Source: SELP01 sp035969385
Lineage (GTDB): Bacteria > Pseudomonadota > Alphaproteobacteria > Rhodobacterales > Rhodobacteraceae
Direction: 5' to 3'
DNA length: 64,000 nt
Assembly: GCF_035969385.1 (NCBI RefSeq)
Contig: NZ_JAYKKJ010000002.1
Coordinates: 62,001 to 126,000, forward strand
Shown: in pieces, positions 18,145-26,206 of the stretch
Layout: each line of letters begins with the position of its first letter
Numbering within the stretch: the first letter of the stretch is position 1
Position numbers and translations under genes: made by a program
Notes under the pieces: generated by a model
Told to the model about the DNA's origin: nothing
The model's input: the letters and a program-made list of their open reading frames with translations, nothing else
The model's database searches: none

Positions 18145-18639
18145 ATGTCGGTTCTTCGGTTGGCTGCGATGGTGTTTGCCCTGCTTTTGTCGACACAAGC
18201 GATGGCGCAGGGAACGAACGTCACCCTTGGTGGCATAAACGCCGACCCGACGGCCCCAGTTGAAGTGACCGCCGAAAGCCTGAGCGTCGACCAGGAAAGT
18301 GGCACCGCAATCTTTTCCGGCAACGTGACGATCGGTCAGGGCGACGTGCGCATTTCAGCGGCCGAGGTTCGGGTGGTCTATGGGGAAAACACCGGCCAGA
18401 TCGCACGACTTGTCGCTTCTGGAGGGGTAACTTTCGTCACCGCGACAGAGGCCGCCGAAGCCGAAAACGCAGACTATGACATAGAGAACGGTCAACTTGT
18501 CCTGACGGGCAATGTTCTTTTGACCCAAGGTGCCAGCGCACTTGCGGCGGAACGTATGGTCGTTGACCTGACCAACGGCACAGCCCGGATGGACGGGCGG
18601 GTGCGCACCGTCTTTCAGCAGCAGAACGGCGGCAACTGA
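18145..18639 (+). CDS. lptA: Periplasmic LPS transport protein LptA
   Basis: LptA forms the periplasmic bridge for LPS. The protein has a signal peptide (VLRLAAMVFALLLSTQAMAQG) and an OstA-like domain with the characteristic ITAEs-type repeat, here VEVTAESLSVDQESGTAIFSGNV. ATG 18145 was preferred because AGGGG lies nine bases upstream. An in-frame ATG at 18136 would add three residues. At 164 aa it is of normal size, and lptB begins three bases after its stop. Confidence 0.92.
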   Translation: MSVLRLAAMVFALLLSTQAMAQGTNVTLGGINADPTAPVEVTAESLSVDQESGTAIFSGNVTIGQGDVRISAAEVRVVYGENTGQIARLVASGGVTFVTATEAAEAENADYDIENGQLVLTGNVLLTQGASALAAERMVVDLTNGTARMDGRVRTVFQQQNGGN

Positions 18640-18642
18640 ACC

Positions 18643-19404
18643 ATGGCCGAAACTCCTGAACTCTCCGTCACCGATGGGGCCGCCGGCCTCCGGGTGGAAA
18701 ACCTGCGCAAAAGCTATCGAAAGCGGTTGGTGATTCGGAATGTCAGCCTTGAACTGGCACGCGGAGAGGTCGTAGCGCTGCTTGGGCCAAACGGATCAGG
18801 CAAGACCACCTGTTTCTATTCCATCGCCGGGCTTGTCACGCCCGAAGGCGGTCGCGTTGTGGTGGACGGCCGGGACGTGACAACGCTGCCGATGTATCGC
18901 CGGGCCAAGTTGGGGATTGGCTATCTTCCGCAGGAAATGTCGATTTTCCGTGGGCTTAGCGTCGAAGACAACATCCTGTCTATCCTCGAGATTGCCGAAC
19001 CTGACCGCTCGGCGCGGCGCGAACGACTGGAAGAACTGCTCTCAGAATTTTCGATCGAACACCTGCGCCGGGCGCCGGCGCTCGCCCTGTCCGGCGGTGA
19101 ACGACGCCGGGCCGAGATCGCCCGCTGCCTTGCGGCGGGTCCGAAATACGTGCTTCTCGACGAACCCTTCGCAGGTGTCGACCCGATTGCCGTGGGGGAA
19201 ATTCGTCATTTGGTGTCCGACCTCAAAACTCGCGGCATTGGTGTCCTGATCACCGACCACAACGTGCAGGAAACACTCCAAATCGTGGACCGGGCCTATA
19301 TTCTCCATGACGGCAAAGTCCTGATGAGCGGCACCACCGAAGAGGTCGTCAAGGACGACAATGTTCGGCGTGTTTATCTCGGGAACAGCTTCCGGGTCGG
19401 CTGA
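18643..19404 (+). CDS. lptB: LPS export ABC transporter ATPase LptB
   Basis: LptB is the cytoplasmic ATPase that drives LPS extraction with LptF and LptG. The 253-aa protein shows Walker A GPNGSGKTT, the Q-loop in GYLPQEMSIFRGLSVEDN, the signature LSGGERRRAEIARCLA and Walker B YVLLDEPFAGVDP. These are the LptB-specific versions of the motifs. The permeases LptF and LptG are not in this window. It closes the kdsD-lptCAB run. A 230-bp gap follows. Confidence 0.96.
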   Translation: MAETPELSVTDGAAGLRVENLRKSYRKRLVIRNVSLELARGEVVALLGPNGSGKTTCFYSIAGLVTPEGGRVVVDGRDVTTLPMYRRAKLGIGYLPQEMSIFRGLSVEDNILSILEIAEPDRSARRERLEELLSEFSIEHLRRAPALALSGGERRRAEIARCLAAGPKYVLLDEPFAGVDPIAVGEIRHLVSDLKTRGIGVLITDHNVQETLQIVDRAYILHDGKVLMSGTTEEVVKDDNVRRVYLGNSFRVG

Positions 19405-19634
19405 AATCCTCCGCATTCTCACCAGAGACTCATTGACAACCGCCGACCTCCTGTCGCCAAATGGAGGGGATGATAGTCCAGGTTTCCCATTGCCTTTCCG
19501 GTCGGGCGCTTTTGCCCGTGGAGTGCATTAAAACCCAAGGAAACCCGATCGTTATCATTATCCCCCCGCGCCTGACTTAACCCCAAAACAGGGGGAATAC
19601 CTGTTGGGCGCACCAAGAAAGAAGAGGAGAAGCG
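19405..19634 (+). other. Intergenic gap between lptB and hpf (no rpoN)
   Basis: In many proteobacteria rpoN lies between lptB and hpf, but this 230-bp stretch has no coding frame resembling sigma-54. It contains a TTGACA hexamer at 19433 without a good -10 partner. It also contains a small inverted element, CCCC-aaaaca-GGGG, near 19580. AGGAG precedes the hpf ATG. A promoter for hpf probably lies here, but I cannot place it. Confidence 0.5.
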
Positions 19635-20204
19635 ATGCGGTATCAGATCAGCGGCAAGCAGATTGACATCGGTGAGGCCCTGCAAACCCACGTGCAGGAT
19701 GAACTTGGCGCAACGGTGGAAAAGTACGCCGGGCGACCGACCGAAGCGTCCGTGGTCTTCTCGAAATCCGGAAGCGAGCTGAATTGCGAAGCAATCGTTC
19801 ATCTGTCCACAGGCCTGACCTGTCAGGCAAAGGGTAGCGCCCACGAGATCTATGCCGCTTTCGATTCGGCGCTGGAGAAGATGGATAAACAGCTGCGCCG
19901 ATACAAGCGCAGGTTGAAAGATCATCACAAGGAACGTTCGCAACCGGTTGAACTTTCCGGTGGCGCCTCATATATCCTCGCCGCATCGGAAGACAGCGAC
20001 GAGGCCGAGCCGGACAGCGTCAATGCCATGATCATCGCCGAGACTGAAACGCGCATCCCCGCGCTTTCGGTCGGCGAGGCCGTGATGCAGATGGAGCTGG
20101 CCCATAGCCCGGTTCAGGTTTTCCGTAACGAGAAATCCGGCGGGATCAATGTGGTCTATCGTCGGGACGACGGAAACATCGGCTGGATTGATCCGGCGAC
20201 CTAG
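19635..20204 (+). CDS. hpf: Long-form ribosome hibernation promoting factor HPF
   Basis: HPF dimerises and inactivates 70S ribosomes in stationary phase. The 189-aa protein has the N-terminal S30AE domain (MRYQISGKQIDIGEALQTHVQDEL, then AFDSALEKMDKQLRRYKRRLKDH). It also has the C-terminal dimerisation domain of the long form (ALSVGEAVMQMELAHSPVQVFRNEKSGGINVVYRRDDGNIGWI). AGGAG sits just ahead of ATG 19635. ptsN follows after 33 bp. Confidence 0.95.
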   Translation: MRYQISGKQIDIGEALQTHVQDELGATVEKYAGRPTEASVVFSKSGSELNCEAIVHLSTGLTCQAKGSAHEIYAAFDSALEKMDKQLRRYKRRLKDHHKERSQPVELSGGASYILAASEDSDEAEPDSVNAMIIAETETRIPALSVGEAVMQMELAHSPVQVFRNEKSGGINVVYRRDDGNIGWIDPAT

Positions 20205-20237
20205 GGTCGCCACCTTCTGGCCCAGAAGGCAGGTTCT

Positions 20238-20702
20238 ATGCAACTTTCCGAGATCCTTTCGGCCGAGGGCGTCCGCATTGTCGGTGCGGCGTCCAGCAAG
20301 AAGCGACTGTTCCACGACCTCGGTGAACTTGCCGAATCCTGCTATGGGCTGGACGCGACCCGCGTGGTCGAAGCCCTGCTGGAGCGCGAAGCCCTTGGCC
20401 CGACAGGTGTCGGGCAGGGTATCGCGTTGCCGCATGCCCGGCTTGAAGGAATCGACCGGGTATCTGGCCTGTTTCTTCGGGTTGAAAAGCCGCTCGATTT
20501 CGACTCGGTCGACCGTCAGCCCGTTGATCTGGTTTTCGCGCTCTTCGCCCCGGCATCGGCGGGCGTTGACCACCTCAAGGCGCTGGCGCTTGTGTCCCGG
20601 ACAATGCGCAATTCGTCGATCTGCGCAAAATTGCGGGCGAACTCTGACCCCTCGACCCTGCACACGATCTTGACGGAATCGGAAACGACGCAGGCCGCCT
20701 AG
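20238..20702 (+). CDS. ptsN: PTS IIA-like nitrogen regulatory protein PtsN (EIIA-Ntr)
   Basis: EIIA-Ntr is the terminal phosphate acceptor of the nitrogen PTS and has regulatory roles. The 154-aa protein has the phosphorylatable histidine in GQGIALPHARLEGIDR and the family's length and overall pattern. Its TAG stop at 20700-20702 lies inside the left arm of a palindromic repeat, so the repeat may have replaced the original last codons. It ends the plus-strand run that began at rnd. Confidence 0.94.
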   Translation: MQLSEILSAEGVRIVGAASSKKRLFHDLGELAESCYGLDATRVVEALLEREALGPTGVGQGIALPHARLEGIDRVSGLFLRVEKPLDFDSVDRQPVDLVFALFAPASAGVDHLKALALVSRTMRNSSICAKLRANSDPSTLHTILTESETTQAA

Positions 20703-20806
20703 AGCATGTCGCGCAAGATCGGGGACCGGTTTTGCGCTTCCCGGTCATTCGAATTCAATCGCTTGGGGTGTGCCGCATGAATCTGAAAGAGCGCGACACG
20801 CTCTAG
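20699..20806. repeat. RIME-like palindromic intergenic repeat
   Basis: A 108-bp element is bounded by 16-bp inverted repeats that differ at one base: CTAGAGCATGTCGCGC at 20699-20714 and GCGCGACACGCTCTAG at 20791-20806. Inside the left half GCGCAA at 20711 pairs with TTGCGC at 20732, and ACCGG with CCGGT. The layout matches, from memory, the RIME/palindromic repeats scattered through alphaproteobacterial genomes. There is no transposase, so it would be a non-autonomous element. Its two ends supply the stop codons of the flanking convergent genes, and as RNA it would fold into a long hairpin able to end transcription from both sides. Confidence 0.8.
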
Positions 20807-22230
20807 CTTGCCCAAGGCCGAAAACCGAACACCATATAGTCGCGCTGATAGACCTCTGCCGCCAGGGCCTCTAGGTCTTCGTCGTAAATCTCGGACAGTC
20901 GTGGCGCGTGCGGATCGGTTTTGCCTGTCATGTCCGGCGCATCATCGCGCCCGACTGTCAGGGCCAAATAGGCCAGATCGATCCGCATCCTGTCTTCGCG
21001 AACGATCAGGTCTGGCGACGCGAAGTAACCGAATCCCTGTATGACAGAGCTTTGACTGGCCCAATGCGGGTCGACACGAATGCTTGTCTGTGATCCCAGA
21101 TTTGCCTTGAGGAATGTCAGAAAGCCCTGAAAGGCTTTGCGATGGGCAACCCTGTCATAGTCGGGGCCGGGATCGCCGTCGGGCAGCGGCACCGAAAACA
21201 CCTGGCGAAGGGTCTTGCGGATTTCGGGATAAGTGCCCGGTCCGGTCGGCAGGATCAGGTCGCAGAACGCGGCATGTGCCCGGGCCAATGGATGCCGAAC
21301 GACGGTAAAGCTCCGATGCCCTTTGTTCTGACGCCTCCACTGGCGCAACGATTTTTGGGTAAACCCGCGAATGAGTTGCTCTTCGTCGAGGTTGTCGAGC
21401 CGTGCAAGCCAATTGTGCACCGCCGCCTCGGGACCAGAGCGAACAGGCAGGTAGAGGAGTGGGGTCGTCGGGGCCGCAACATAGCTGGGCACGACCGGGG
21501 CCCGGCGCGGTTCAAAGTTCGGCGTGCGGGACAGATCGAACCGGTCTAACCGCGCAAGCGCCGTTTCCATCTCGTCGAAATTCTTCACCTTCTCGGAGTG
21601 CGGCGCCGGATTTTGTTTCTTGAGTTTCTTGTCCAGCGCATCAATTCGGTTCGGACAGCCTAGGAATGCGGCAAGTCCGTTCATCACCTCGATGTCCTGA
21701 AGGTCCTCGTAGGAAACATAGAATGCTGTCTGGCCGGTTGTTTGCAGGGCATTGAGCAACAGAACCTGAAAATCTTGAAGCGCCTGGAGATGAGTTTCAA
21801 ACTCGGCGTGATTGAAACTGACCTTCTCGGTTCGCGCATTCTTGACGTTCGTCAGCTTCCACTGATCGGTAGCCTGTGCGATTTTCCGACTTACATAGCT
21901 GTCCACCGGGTTGCGGGTCAGGATGATCTTGGCACAGCGTCGATCTTGTAATGCGGTGTCCAGAACGCGGGGATCGTGATCGTTGAAGAACCGAAATCCC
22001 CCCAACCCTTTGCTTTGGGTTTTGATGGCCTCGATCAGGCGCTGGGGGTCCGCCTCGCGCATGGCTTGGGTCACGCCAAGAATCTCTGTTCGGTTCGGAT
22101 AACCGATGAAATGCGGGTTGAACGCCTCTCCATGGCATTCGAGCCCGTCGAACGCGTTGATGTTCGCCTCCAGGAAATTTGACCCTGTCCGCATTTCGGC
22201 AAAGACGATGAAATAGTCGAACTGAGACAT
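20803..22230 (-). CDS. Tandem-domain sulfotransferase
   Basis: The protein is predicted to transfer sulfate from PAPS to a glycan or similar acceptor. The N-terminal half (about residues 1-235) has a 5'-phosphosulfate loop FAEMRTGSNFLEANI and a 3'-phosphate motif ILTRNPVDSYVSRKI, as in NodH/Stf-type enzymes. The C-terminal half (about 255-475) looks like a second unit of the Sulfotransfer_2 type, with YLPVRSGPEAAVHNW and FTVVRHPLARAHAAF. The usual Lys of its first motif is Arg, so this half may be altered. ATG 22230 lies six bases after the glycosyltransferase stop. The TAG stop is inside the RIME-like repeat, so the native C-terminus may be changed. Confidence 0.8.
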   Translation of the reverse strand: MSQFDYFIVFAEMRTGSNFLEANINAFDGLECHGEAFNPHFIGYPNRTEILGVTQAMREADPQRLIEAIKTQSKGLGGFRFFNDHDPRVLDTALQDRRCAKIILTRNPVDSYVSRKIAQATDQWKLTNVKNARTEKVSFNHAEFETHLQALQDFQVLLLNALQTTGQTAFYVSYEDLQDIEVMNGLAAFLGCPNRIDALDKKLKKQNPAPHSEKVKNFDEMETALARLDRFDLSRTPNFEPRRAPVVPSYVAAPTTPLLYLPVRSGPEAAVHNWLARLDNLDEEQLIRGFTQKSLRQWRRQNKGHRSFTVVRHPLARAHAAFCDLILPTGPGTYPEIRKTLRQVFSVPLPDGDPGPDYDRVAHRKAFQGFLTFLKANLGSQTSIRVDPHWASQSSVIQGFGYFASPDLIVREDRMRIDLAYLALTVGRDDAPDMTGKTDPHAPRLSEIYDEDLEALAAEVYQRDYMVFGFRPWAS

Positions 22231-22235
22231 CGGAT

Positions 22236-23933
22236 CTACCGGACCAGATAGGGTTTGCTGGGCTTGGTGGATTTGTGTGTCGGAGCTGGATCAACCGGGA
22301 AATCGCCCATCAGATAGGGGTGCATCCCCTGATTCTTGAGGTTCTGCAGGAATTGCCCAAACCCCTTCAAGTCGACCATGCGCGGCGCCTCGGCCAATCG
22401 CCGCACGTTCTTGTCCGCGATCTCGTCCACGACGCTTTGTAGCGCTTCCATCGGGGTCTCGATGAATTCTGCCAAAGTCCAGATCCGGATACGGGCCTTG
22501 GCATAGATCGACCGCAGAGCGCCCAGATGCTCGTCCTCGGTTCGCTGAAGCTCTGCGGCTTCGGTCCGCAAGTCAGCGAAATTGCGGTTCGACTGGAACA
22601 GCGGAATGGCCCAAGCGCCCGAAATGACCGAAATCTGTGCGTTGGGGTCCTTGGCTATGTCCCAACTGATATCCTGACGGTCGCCTGGGCCGAATTGGAA
22701 ACACTGCCGTTCACCGCGCGTGTTCCAAACCAGATTTCGCAGGAACATTTGGGGGTTGTAGTCACGCAGCTTTGCACTGTCGGACAGCGCGCCGGAAAAC
22801 GTGCTCTGCCGACTCTCGAACTGAACCCGTTCAGGCGCGTAGAGGTGCCCATGGACACGCGCGCCCGTCGCCTTGGCCAACCAAGGTTCGAAATCTTCGA
22901 ACAACTCGGTGAACCCTTCGAAAACCGAATACGGCGCAGAGGTGAACCTGCTGTCGAAATACTCGGTCGGGAATCGGCTTTGCATATAAAGACCCTGACG
23001 ACCGTGCAGGCGGCGTTCGACTGCGCGGGCAAAGATCCGGTCGATCTTGCCCGGGTTGGGTTCGGCCCCCTTCATCGCGGTCTCGGACTGGTCAAGGAAA
23101 GTCTTGTAAAGAAGATTGGCCCGTGGCCAGATCTTGCGCGCGACAAAGCAATCCGACCGGCGCAGAAGCTGCAGGTGATCGTCGTAAAAGATGTGTGGCT
23201 TGCCCTGAAAGTCGAACTTCGACAGGGTCAGAGACCGGCTTTCGATATTCGGGGAATAAAGCCGCGCGAGCGTCTGGAAATAACTTTCATCCGGGATCCA
23301 GACCTTTCGGAAATACTTGTCATAGGTCTCTCGCTCGGGGTCCTGCAGGATCGCCGAAAGGGTTTGACGGGTCAGGCACCACCATTGCGACCCCATGTGC
23401 GGCACGATCCCGGACGGAATGCGCCGCTTGAATCCGATGCGCCGCTGGAACGCGACGTATTTGTCGAACAGGTATCGGTGCTTCCGCCAGGAAAACGGAA
23501 ACCGAAGCGTGAACCGTTCGTGGTCCAGCCCGCCGACAGTCCATGGCACATCCGCGGTTGTCGCGCTTTCGATGAAATCTGTGCGCGGTCGCGCCGCGAG
23601 GTAACTGCGCAATTCATGGATCGGACGCAGCGGCAGGCATGACCCGGAAGTCAGGTAGACATGTTCGACATCCAGGAACTGTTCCAACATCAGCTCAGCG
23701 GCGGACTGTGTCGCCGCCACCAGCCCCCAGGTGCCCCATTCACACCTATGCCGTTGGGAAAAGCGCACGTTCTCAAGATCGGACAGGCGTGAAACGAAAC
23801 CGTCATAGCGTTTGCGATCAACGCTCCGATCAACATGCACCACCACGGGACAGCCACCTGCCACCCAGTGGCGCAACACCTCCTCGGCCCGGTCAAAGGC
23901 GGTGTGAACCAGCATGACAATCCCGATGGTCAT
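22236..23933 (-). CDS. GT14-like (core-2/I-branching) glycosyltransferase with long C-terminal region
   Basis: The N-terminal 300 residues resemble the Branch domain of beta-1,6-N-acetylglucosaminyl- and xylosyltransferases. The visible features are IGIVMLVHTAFDRAEEVLRHW, VVHVDRSVDRKRYDGF, VYLTSGSCLPLRP, GSQWWCLTRQTL and the IPDESYFQTL acidic motif. The remaining roughly 260 residues are a separate region I cannot assign. ATG 23933 was chosen because it overlaps the stop of the upstream glycosyltransferase as ATGA and because the N-terminal strand begins there. It has 565 aa and no signal peptide. Donor and acceptor are unknown. Confidence 0.8.
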   Translation of the reverse strand: MTIGIVMLVHTAFDRAEEVLRHWVAGGCPVVVHVDRSVDRKRYDGFVSRLSDLENVRFSQRHRCEWGTWGLVAATQSAAELMLEQFLDVEHVYLTSGSCLPLRPIHELRSYLAARPRTDFIESATTADVPWTVGGLDHERFTLRFPFSWRKHRYLFDKYVAFQRRIGFKRRIPSGIVPHMGSQWWCLTRQTLSAILQDPERETYDKYFRKVWIPDESYFQTLARLYSPNIESRSLTLSKFDFQGKPHIFYDDHLQLLRRSDCFVARKIWPRANLLYKTFLDQSETAMKGAEPNPGKIDRIFARAVERRLHGRQGLYMQSRFPTEYFDSRFTSAPYSVFEGFTELFEDFEPWLAKATGARVHGHLYAPERVQFESRQSTFSGALSDSAKLRDYNPQMFLRNLVWNTRGERQCFQFGPGDRQDISWDIAKDPNAQISVISGAWAIPLFQSNRNFADLRTEAAELQRTEDEHLGALRSIYAKARIRIWTLAEFIETPMEALQSVVDEIADKNVRRLAEAPRMVDLKGFGQFLQNLKNQGMHPYLMGDFPVDPAPTHKSTKPSKPYLVR

Positions 23934-24940
23934 GCCCAGTTTCCTTTCGACATCAGGCCAAGAATCTCTAGCTGTCTCCAGTTGATGTATTTCTCGGACC
24001 ATTTGCACCACAGGTCCGGGTCGCGGCCAACCCCTTCGGCATAGGCCTTGTATTCCTGACTGTTGGCATAATGCTGGCCCCGGTTCAGTTCTTCTTCGGC
24101 CTTGGCGCTGAAGGTGTCCAGAAATTTGGTGTGCAGCAAGATGCCAGAGGCCTTCTCCCCGCCCCATTCATCGTAGGTGAGGTTCAAACCGCGCGGCAGC
24201 AGCATGTGCGTAGAGCTGACATAGGCAAACCGGCGGTCCCATTTCACAAGGGGTATCTTGTTCAGCGCAGGCGCCGCGGCCGGTGTATCAGCAAAGAACG
24301 CACGGGCCCGCGGGCCGCCTTGGATCCACAGATTTCGATATTCGGGGTTACGCGAAATCGAATAGTTTCCACTATCGAACCAATTGGCGATTTCCAGTGG
24401 ATTTTGCCCCCTCCCATAGGGCTGCGCCGCCAGCCCGCCCTTGGGATACATATCAAGAAGCATCGCCCCGAACGAACGCAGCCCCGACGCATCCAGCCAG
24501 TCAGTCAGCGCCTGGATAGGGCGGGTATCGCAGAACGGATAGACAAGGAATTCATCCGGGTCGACGACAAGGCACCAATGGTTGTGCCCGTATTTCATCT
24601 GCAACCAATTTAGCCAATCTACGCCGAACCGGGATTTCTTGTAGCTGGCGCCCGTCGTCCAAAGTGACACGTCCGGCTGTTCGGACAGGTATTCCCGCCC
24701 TCCGTCATCGCTGTTGTTGTCAACCATAAGAAAATGGGAAACGCCCATATTTCTATAGTAATCAAGGAAGTAGGGTAGCCGCACATCCTCGTTCCGGAAG
24801 GTCGAGAAAACGAGAACATCGTCCGGGCGTATGTTCTGGGTCCTATCCACGACAGACGACAGCTCTCTGCGCTTACGCAAGGCCCGGACAAGCCACCGCC
24901 GCCGCCGAATGCGCAGCCGGTATGATTGCCAAAGACCCAC
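23930..24940 (-). CDS. GT2-family glycosyltransferase, paralog A
   Basis: The 336-aa protein is a GT-A fold family 2 transferase of the cytoplasmic type. It has VFSTFRNEDVRLPYFLDYYRNMG, FLMVDNNSDDG and the metal-binding VDPDEFLVYP in the position of the DxD motif. A basic N-terminus (RLRIRRRRWLVRALRKRR) may bind the membrane. It is clearly homologous over its full length to the neighbour at 25139-26161, including the odd WIQGGPRAR and LLHTKFL motifs, so the two arose by tandem duplication. It is the first gene after the promoter at 25088-25116 and is coupled to the next gene. Confidence 0.85.
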   Translation of the reverse strand: MGLWQSYRLRIRRRRWLVRALRKRRELSSVVDRTQNIRPDDVLVFSTFRNEDVRLPYFLDYYRNMGVSHFLMVDNNSDDGGREYLSEQPDVSLWTTGASYKKSRFGVDWLNWLQMKYGHNHWCLVVDPDEFLVYPFCDTRPIQALTDWLDASGLRSFGAMLLDMYPKGGLAAQPYGRGQNPLEIANWFDSGNYSISRNPEYRNLWIQGGPRARAFFADTPAAAPALNKIPLVKWDRRFAYVSSTHMLLPRGLNLTYDEWGGEKASGILLHTKFLDTFSAKAEEELNRGQHYANSQEYKAYAEGVGRDPDLWCKWSEKYINWRQLEILGLMSKGNWA

Positions 24941-25087
24941 TCTACGCCCTTCCTGCCCGGTTCAAGATCATAATGGCCAGACCTACACTGTCACCCTTAA
25001 CATGATACTCACAATCGATCGGCCGATCTTCGGACGCCGTATTGACTGCACGCCTGCCGCTGCTTTCGGCTTGTTTCGCTTTGGGAA

Positions 25088-25116
25088 ATAATATGCAACC
25101 GCTTCGTTTCCGTAAA
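25088..25116 (-). promoter_or_regulatory. Sigma-70-type promoter for the GT2-GT14-sulfotransferase genes
   Basis: On the minus strand TTTACG (25116-25111) and TATTAT (25093-25088) are separated by exactly 17 bases in the AT-rich gap between the two GT2 paralogs. Transcription would run into paralog A about 140 bases on. The other candidate arrangement, read-through from galU, cannot be excluded. Confidence 0.5.
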
Positions 25117-25138
25117 CTCTTGTGATTCAGCGCAATTG

Positions 25139-26161
25139 TCACGTCCATGCCCCCCGCGACATGAGGCCCAGCGCTTCGCAATGGCGCCAACCGCGATACT
25201 TGGTCGAAGAAGGGCACCACAGGTCCGGCTCTGACACCAGCCCATCATAGTAGTCGTCATAGAGCACGCTGTTGTTGAAGTGTTCTTGCCGCTGTTTCTC
25301 CTCCGCCGATTTGGCAACAACCTCTGGCAAGAACTTTGTATGAAGAAGCAAGCCTGATATCCGCTCGCCCCCCGTTTCATCGTAGACCCTGTTCAGCCTG
25401 CGGGGCAACGCGGCGTGCGTCGAATTTACATAGACATAGCGGCGGTTCCATTTGACCAAAGGAACCTTGTTGAGCGTGGGGGATCGCCGGGGGTCATCCG
25501 AAAAGAAAATCCGCGAGCGAGGCCCGCCCTGAATCCAAAGGTTCTGCAAAGGCTCTTGCTTCTGGATCATGTAGTTGCCGGCATCGAACCAACCCAACAC
25601 CTCGGTCGGGTCCTGACCCGGCGCATAGACCTGCTGCCCCAGAGGCCCGCGCGGATACATATCCAGCATCATCGCAGGCATCGCCTCGATCCGCTGCTGG
25701 TCAAGCCAGTCCGTCAACGCGGACAGCGGCCGTGAATCGTGATGCGGATAGATAAGCAGTTCGTCGGCATCAAGCGTAAGGCACCAATGGCCATGCGCAT
25801 GGCGAGCCTTCAGCCAGGTCAGCCAATCCAGCCCAAACCGGGACAGTCTGTAGCTTTCACCCGTTTCCCAAAGCGAGACGTCCGGCTGATCCGCAAGAAG
25901 CGCGCGGGTGCCATCGGTGCTGCCATTGTCGACAAAAAGAAAATGCGACACGCCGAGTTGGCGATAGTGCTGCAGGAAGTAGGGCAGCCGTGTCACCTCG
26001 TTCCGGACGACAATCGCGGCAAGGATACCGCCCGCCTGGATCTGTTCGGTGCGGTCCGAAACGACCGACAATTGGCCGCGCTTGCGAAGCGCCCGAAACA
26101 AAAGTCGGCGGCGCCTTATGCGCAGCTTGTAGGCCGTCCAAAGTTCCTTGCGATCCAACAT
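25139..26161 (-). CDS. GT2-family glycosyltransferase, paralog B
   Basis: This 340-aa protein parallels the 23930-24940 gene from end to end. It has the basic start YKLRIRRRRLLFRALRKRG, AIVVRNEVTRLPYFLQHYRQLG, FLFVDNGSTDG, LDADELLIYP as the metal site, WIQGGPRSR and LLHTKFLPEV. The family is common in Rhodobacteraceae next to other surface-glycan genes, and the acceptor is unknown. It starts 45 bp after galE and is likely co-transcribed with galU-galE, while paralog A has its own promoter. Confidence 0.85.
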   Translation of the reverse strand: MLDRKELWTAYKLRIRRRRLLFRALRKRGQLSVVSDRTEQIQAGGILAAIVVRNEVTRLPYFLQHYRQLGVSHFLFVDNGSTDGTRALLADQPDVSLWETGESYRLSRFGLDWLTWLKARHAHGHWCLTLDADELLIYPHHDSRPLSALTDWLDQQRIEAMPAMMLDMYPRGPLGQQVYAPGQDPTEVLGWFDAGNYMIQKQEPLQNLWIQGGPRSRIFFSDDPRRSPTLNKVPLVKWNRRYVYVNSTHAALPRRLNRVYDETGGERISGLLLHTKFLPEVVAKSAEEKQRQEHFNNSVLYDDYYDGLVSEPDLWCPSSTKYRGWRHCEALGLMSRGAWT

Positions 26162-26206
26162 CGGGCGAAATGTCCCTCTTGCAGACGTCAGACTATCGCA
26201 GCGGCG

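Noticed and set aside
20699..20806. An insertion sequence between ptsN and the sulfotransferase
   Set aside because: The element is only 108 bp, has no transposase and no clear target duplication. A non-autonomous palindromic repeat fits better.
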